This document shows, piece after piece, positions 60,476 to 64,000 of a DNA stretch of 64,000 nt. The translations under genes and the position numbers were made by a program. This DNA comes from Peribacillus sp. FSL P2-0133 (GTDB taxonomy: Bacteria > Bacillota > Bacilli > Bacillales > DSM-1321), in the NCBI RefSeq assembly GCF_037975445.1, contig NZ_CP150254.1, positions 5,020,001 to 5,084,000 of the forward strand, read 5' to 3'. Each line of letters starts with the position of its first letter. Position 1 is the first letter of the stretch. The notes beneath the pieces were generated by a model. The model worked only from the letters and a program-made list of their open reading frames with translations. It did no database searches and was not told where the DNA came from.

Positions 60476-60904
60476 GTGTTTCTGATAGAGACTTACCAAA
60501 AGTTCTTTCAGCAATTTTTGCTGCTGTACCGTCCGTTTGAAAATAATCTTAATATCCAGCTGGGCAAGCATGATTTACACAGGGCGCAATGGTCGATTTT
60601 ACATTTCTTATTCAATTATGATTCGGCAACGCTTGTAGAGCTTGCCAATTATCAAGGTGTGGAAAAACCAACGATTACGAGGACCATTGCCCGCTTGGAA
60701 GAACTGGGGTATGTCGAGCATGTGCCCAGTAAAGATAAACGCGAGAAAAGAATGCGGCTTACTGAGCTTGGCAAAAAGATCTACAGCGAAGTCCGCGTGA
60801 CAATCGATCAATACGAACAGGATATCTTGAAAGGAATCACTGAAGAGGAACAACTTGCAGCCATACGTATCATGGGCGAAATAAGAAATAACATTATAAA
60901 GTAA
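60476..60904 (+). CDS. MarR family transcriptional regulator
   Basis: This 142-residue winged-helix protein has the MarR core (LHRAQWSILHFLFNYDSATLVEL, GVEKPTITRTIARLEELGYVEHV, RMRLTELGKKIYSEV). GTG 60476 overlaps AAGGGGTG, and no better Met is near, so the exact start is unsure by a few codons. It is followed after 12 bp by an MFS transporter gene. It likely represses this operon until an effluxed compound binds. Confidence 0.9.
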   Translation: MFLIETYQKFFQQFLLLYRPFENNLNIQLGKHDLHRAQWSILHFLFNYDSATLVELANYQGVEKPTITRTIARLEELGYVEHVPSKDKREKRMRLTELGKKIYSEVRVTIDQYEQDILKGITEEEQLAAIRIMGEIRNNIIK

Positions 60905-60916
60905 GGGGATAATAAC

Positions 60917-62116
60917 ATGGATCAATCCAGAGCCAGACTGTGGACGAAGGACTTTGTCATCGTTTCGTCCATCAATTTTTTCATCACATTAATTTTTTAT
61001 TTACTGATGGTCACACTTGCCATCTATGCTGTTAATGAATTGGATGCTTCTACAAGCGAAGCCGGACTCATATCGGGTATTTTTATAATCGGGACGTTAA
61101 TCGGACGTCTGTTCATTGGCCGTTTCATTGATTCAATCGGCCGCAAGAAAACATTATTCATAGGTTTGATCTTTTTCACTTTGACAACACTTCTATATTT
61201 TGTGGACCTCGGAATTGGCTTCCTGCTTGTTAACCGCCTGATCCATGGGATGGCGATGGGGATGGCGAGTACTGCGACAGGAACAATCGTCGCGCAGATC
61301 ATCCCGGCAACACGAAAGGGAGAAGGCATCGGCTATTACAGCATGAGCGCGACACTTGCGACGGCAATCGGTCCTTTCATCGGTCTGTATATGGCTCAAC
61401 ATACAAGCTTCCAAGTGATTTTCAGTTTCTGCCTGGCTTTAGGGGTGATCAGCTTAATTACTGCATTCTTCCTTTATGTCCCGGCATTGAAAGTGACGGC
61501 AAAAGTTACGGAAAGCAAAGGATTCAAGCTTTCCAATTTCATTGAACCTAAGGCTCTGCCCATTTCAATCATTACTTTGTTATTGGCATTCTGTTATTCC
61601 AGCGTCCTTTCTTTCATCAGTTTCTATGCCATCGAAATCAATCTGGTCAATACAGCAAGCTTCTTCTTTGTCGTTTACGCAGTCGCTGTATTGTTATCAC
61701 GTCCTTTCTCTGGACCGTTAATGGACCGCAAAGGATCGAACTTCATTATGTATCCTGCGTTCATGCTTTTCGGGATCGGCTTGCTGCTTTTAAGTATCAC
61801 AACGAATAGTTTTACTTTACTGGCAGCTGGTTTCCTCATCGGCCTTGGATTCGGTAATATGCAATCAAGCTCGCAGGCGATTGCCGTTAAACTTACACCG
61901 CCTCACCGAATGGGGATGGCAACGTCCACCTTCTTTATCATGCTTGATGCAGGACTTGGATTCGGCCCTTATATTCTCGGATTCATCATTCCAGTAACAG
62001 GTTACAGCACACTTTATGTCATCCTGGGCGTTGTGGTCATCACAACCTCCGTCCTTTACTACTTCTTGCACGGCAAGAAGGAACGTGCAGCCAGAACAAA
62101 CTTGGCTTCCATTTAA
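60917..62116 (+). CDS. MFS efflux transporter (YwoG-like)
   Basis: This 399-residue transporter has 12 TM helices, the MFS loop 2-3 motif GRLFIGRFIDSIGRKKTLFIG (about 63-83) and the drug-efflux-type motif C region ATLATAIGPFIGLYMA (about 138-153). It probably exports a toxic compound using the proton gradient. ATG start with AAGGGG. It is the second gene of a MarR operon and is followed by a strong terminator. Confidence 0.9.
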   Translation: MDQSRARLWTKDFVIVSSINFFITLIFYLLMVTLAIYAVNELDASTSEAGLISGIFIIGTLIGRLFIGRFIDSIGRKKTLFIGLIFFTLTTLLYFVDLGIGFLLVNRLIHGMAMGMASTATGTIVAQIIPATRKGEGIGYYSMSATLATAIGPFIGLYMAQHTSFQVIFSFCLALGVISLITAFFLYVPALKVTAKVTESKGFKLSNFIEPKALPISIITLLLAFCYSSVLSFISFYAIEINLVNTASFFFVVYAVAVLLSRPFSGPLMDRKGSNFIMYPAFMLFGIGLLLLSITTNSFTLLAAGFLIGLGFGNMQSSSQAIAVKLTPPHRMGMATSTFFIMLDAGLGFGPYILGFIIPVTGYSTLYVILGVVVITTSVLYYFLHGKKERAARTNLASI

Positions 62117-62123
62117 ATGATAA

Positions 62124-62164
62124 TCAAAAAAAGGGATATCCCATTGGGGGATATCCTTTTTTCA
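62124..62164. terminator. Bidirectional terminator
   Basis: AAAAAGG.ATATCC/GGATATCCTTTTTT between the convergent MFS and hypothetical genes. Confidence 0.88.
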
Positions 62165-62178
62165 TTGATAATAGGTCC

Positions 62179-63387
62179 TTATTTTATTTCCAAGTCATCA
62201 AAATAAAGTCCAAAACTTTTGCTGTTCTTTTTATTTATGACTGTTTCACCTTTATATAAAGTCTTTCCAGTCTTTAAATCTGCTATCAGAAGTTTGGCAG
62301 GCTTGCTTGATTTGCCCTCTTGATTCATTTCATTTAATAGGAAGTACACACGCCCGTTTTTAAAGGCAGCAGTATATTGTTCTTCCTTATTAGCAGCTAT
62401 GTCAAGCTCCGTATCATTCGTTAACGTTTGACTGCTGAGGTCAAATGTTTTAATGCGATATTTACCTGATTTCATTTCAACTGCATAAAGGTTTTTCCCG
62501 TCTGCATATCCTGATCTTGCCATGTCGAGGCTAAGCGATCCTTTTTTAACCGTTTCTAATTTTTCCGTTTCATAATTATAAGATAACAGCTTGCTTTCTT
62601 TTAGTTTTTCCTCATAAGGACCCTCCTCATGATTTACTCCTTTAATTAATGAAATTAAAACCATGTTGTTTGGCCGGGAGGGAACAACATCAATTGGCAT
62701 CTCAAAATCAACTTGATTAGGGTAAGTAAAGGTTTCAGATAAAAGGGTTTTATCGCTCAAGACTTTCTTATTAGCTAAATCGATCGTATACAGATGAACT
62801 TCTTTCGTTTGCTTTTCATTGTTTGAATTCACATCAATCATCGTTAACACCTGCAGTTTTGAATGGACCAACTGCACATCCCTGACATCAACATTCATGA
62901 TTCTCTCTTGATCGGGAAGTTCAATTTGGAAAGAAGTTTCTTCTTCGTCTTTCTTCTCCAGTAAACCGATATCAAACTCCGCTTCCATTTTCCCGTTATT
63001 CGTAAATTCGCTATTCACCCAAGCGTAAGCCAGAAAATCATCGTCTTCATATAAAGAACTAATGGAATCCTTGCCACGCATAAACGAACGATGCTCTTTT
63101 ATTAATCTTTCAATTTGATGATCTTGTCCTCCAGTTAAGTTCTCCAAGTAAGAACTTTCACTGGCATATGTGGTTGTATTGGATTCAAATCTTAATGGTT
63201 CATAAAAATTTCCATTTCGAAGCGTAGCATTTATGATCACCGGATCAAGCTCTTTATCACTGCCTTCCAGTGTCTTGAACGTATACTTTGGAAAGCTGGA
63301 AGCGGAGGAAGCTACTTTGACATAATAGGTCCCGATGCTTAAGATGACAACCATTCCAATAATGATGCTGCATAAATAACGTTTCAC
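62179..63387 (-). CDS. Hypothetical exported/anchored protein with beta-propeller-like C-half
   Basis: This protein of about 402 residues has an N-terminal TM anchor (YLCSIIIGMVVILSIGTYYV) and a long extracytoplasmic part rich in beta-strand repeats (LHLYTIDLANKKVLSD-like, LLSYNYETEKLETVKKG, LLIADLKTGKTLYKGE), suggesting a propeller. I recognise no catalytic motif. GTG 63387, ten bases after AAAGGAGA, is preferred over GTG 63396. It lies directly downstream of a membrane protein gene, probably the accessory protein of an ABC-type complex. Confidence 0.7.
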   Translation of the reverse strand: MKRYLCSIIIGMVVILSIGTYYVKVASSASSFPKYTFKTLEGSDKELDPVIINATLRNGNFYEPLRFESNTTTYASESSYLENLTGGQDHQIERLIKEHRSFMRGKDSISSLYEDDDFLAYAWVNSEFTNNGKMEAEFDIGLLEKKDEEETSFQIELPDQERIMNVDVRDVQLVHSKLQVLTMIDVNSNNEKQTKEVHLYTIDLANKKVLSDKTLLSETFTYPNQVDFEMPIDVVPSRPNNMVLISLIKGVNHEEGPYEEKLKESKLLSYNYETEKLETVKKGSLSLDMARSGYADGKNLYAVEMKSGKYRIKTFDLSSQTLTNDTELDIAANKEEQYTAAFKNGRVYFLLNEMNQEGKSSKPAKLLIADLKTGKTLYKGETVINKKNSKSFGLYFDDLEIK

Positions 63388-63415
63388 CTTGTTCACTCTC
63401 CTTTAATAGTTGTTG

Positions 63416-64000
63416 TTATACGGTAACGCGATTTTTCAATAACCAAGAACCAAGCCAAACCGATGATCCCGTCACGATGATTCCCAATGCGAGCAGCAGG
63501 CCAAATAATTCATTAGGGTAAAAATAGAAATCCCCAAACTCCATTACGAAAACTGGAGCTAAAAACAACACAGCAGCGATTCCGCAATACACCAAGCCCA
63601 AAATGATCCCTTTTATACGGAAACTCCTTTCAAACATGATCGCCGTGAATAATATCGACATGATCATAAGACCGATGCCATAGGAAATCAGGAATTGCGT
63701 GAAGGTACTCGGGATGATCAATGCCAAAATCGGACTGAATTTCGTGATGGTGGAAGTTGACATTTCCATATTCAAGAACGCTTCCGGTACGTTTGAATTA
63801 AATAGCGCATTTTCCATTGGTAAAATGATGATCTGGAAAGCAATCATTCCTAACACCATTAGGAAGATGGCCGTAGCTTTGGAAAGGAAGATCGAAAACC
63901 TGGATGTCGGTAACATCAATAAGCGATAAATGAATGTATTTTTTCCAAACCAATCACGATACCAAATAAGGAAAATGTAAAAAATAAGGGCAACCGCACT
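63416..64000 (-). CDS. ABC-2-like membrane protein, partial at the window edge
   Basis: The reading frame is open to the right edge (upstream codons read FYIFLIWYRDWFGKNTFIY), so the true start lies outside. The visible part of about 195 residues has about five hydrophobic segments (ATAIFLMVLGMIAFQIIILP, FLISYGIGLMIMSILFTAIM, GIILGLVYCGIAAVLFLAP). It looks like a permease subunit of an ABC-2 system. It lies 20-30 bp upstream of the anchored hypothetical gene and is probably cotranscribed with it. Confidence 0.7.
   Translation of the reverse strand, partial: SAVALIFYIFLIWYRDWFGKNTFIYRLLMLPTSRFSIFLSKATAIFLMVLGMIAFQIIILPMENALFNSNVPEAFLNMEMSTSTITKFSPILALIIPSTFTQFLISYGIGLMIMSILFTAIMFERSFRIKGIILGLVYCGIAAVLFLAPVFVMEFGDFYFYPNELFGLLLALGIIVTGSSVWLGSWLLKNRVTV

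Noticed and set aside
1-64000. rRNA or tRNA genes, prophage or conjugative modules
   Set aside because: I saw no tRNA-like cloverleaf ending in CCA, no conserved rRNA blocks and no phage, integrase or relaxase proteins.

Overview
The window looks like a chromosome segment of a low-GC Gram-positive bacterium of the Bacillaceae, probably Bacillus or Peribacillus. The support is AGGAGG-type ribosome binding sites, frequent TTG and GTG starts, a c-di-AMP (ydaO) riboswitch before a Ktr potassium system, a T-box leader, a yybP-ykoY leader, BdbCD, RsbR, GtaB/GalE, YhgE and a high-GC intergenic repeat typical of Bacillaceae. I see no rRNA, tRNA, CRISPR array, prophage or intact insertion sequence. 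The species assignment is inference.

Layout. 1-5 kb: a TauE-like exporter, then an ABC exporter divergent from its TetR regulator, and a decayed membrane-protein gene. 5-14 kb: a beta-glucoside module with a GntR/UTRA regulator, PTS IIA, IIB and IIC, a GH1 phospho-beta-glucosidase and a 1247-residue secreted GH3-CBM6-GH30 enzyme. The PTS operon and the big enzyme share the same promoter design: a -35 box inside a cre-like site, a 17-bp spacer, then two overlapping 16-bp operators 2 bp after the -10. 14-20 kb: a peptidase, a VanZ protein, and a second ABC/TetR pair. 20-29 kb: KtrB/KtrA under a c-di-AMP riboswitch, an RsbR-like stressosome protein, methyltransferases, PadR with a HAAS-pentapeptide protein, PhzF, and an ATP-grasp ligase under an apparent isoleucine T-box. 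29-38 kb: two tiny unlisted genes, an M20 peptidase of different base composition, then cell-wall precursor genes (galE, a TagF/GT4 hybrid with GW modules, gtaB).

38-45 kb: a YwnB-like oxidoreductase, a 41-bp tandem array of about 23 units, bdbCD and an Rrf2 regulator. A nearly identical operator recurs at the promoters of all three transcription units, which suggests one thiol/redox regulon. A nine-SH3b glucosaminidase follows. 45-54 kb: a kinase-like protein behind a yybP-ykoY (Mn2+) leader with twin terminators, a lipoprotein, an AHSA1/ArsR pair with perfect palindromic operators, an Rrf2/YhgE pair, a thioredoxin, and a YhjCB-type symporter. 54-64 kb: VOC proteins, a GH8 glycosidase, pentapeptide and small hypothetical proteins, a broken VOC gene, a 21-bp tandem array, a MarR/MFS efflux pair with tandem operators, and the start of a membrane-protein operon that runs off the right edge.

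The most unusual items are the Ile T-box/ATP-grasp unit, the three-promoter Rrf2 regulon, the two helically phased tandem arrays just upstream of promoters, the Mn2+-leader/kinase unit with complementary terminator loops, the GH3-CBM6-GH30 fusion and the GT4 glycosyltransferase split by GW modules.
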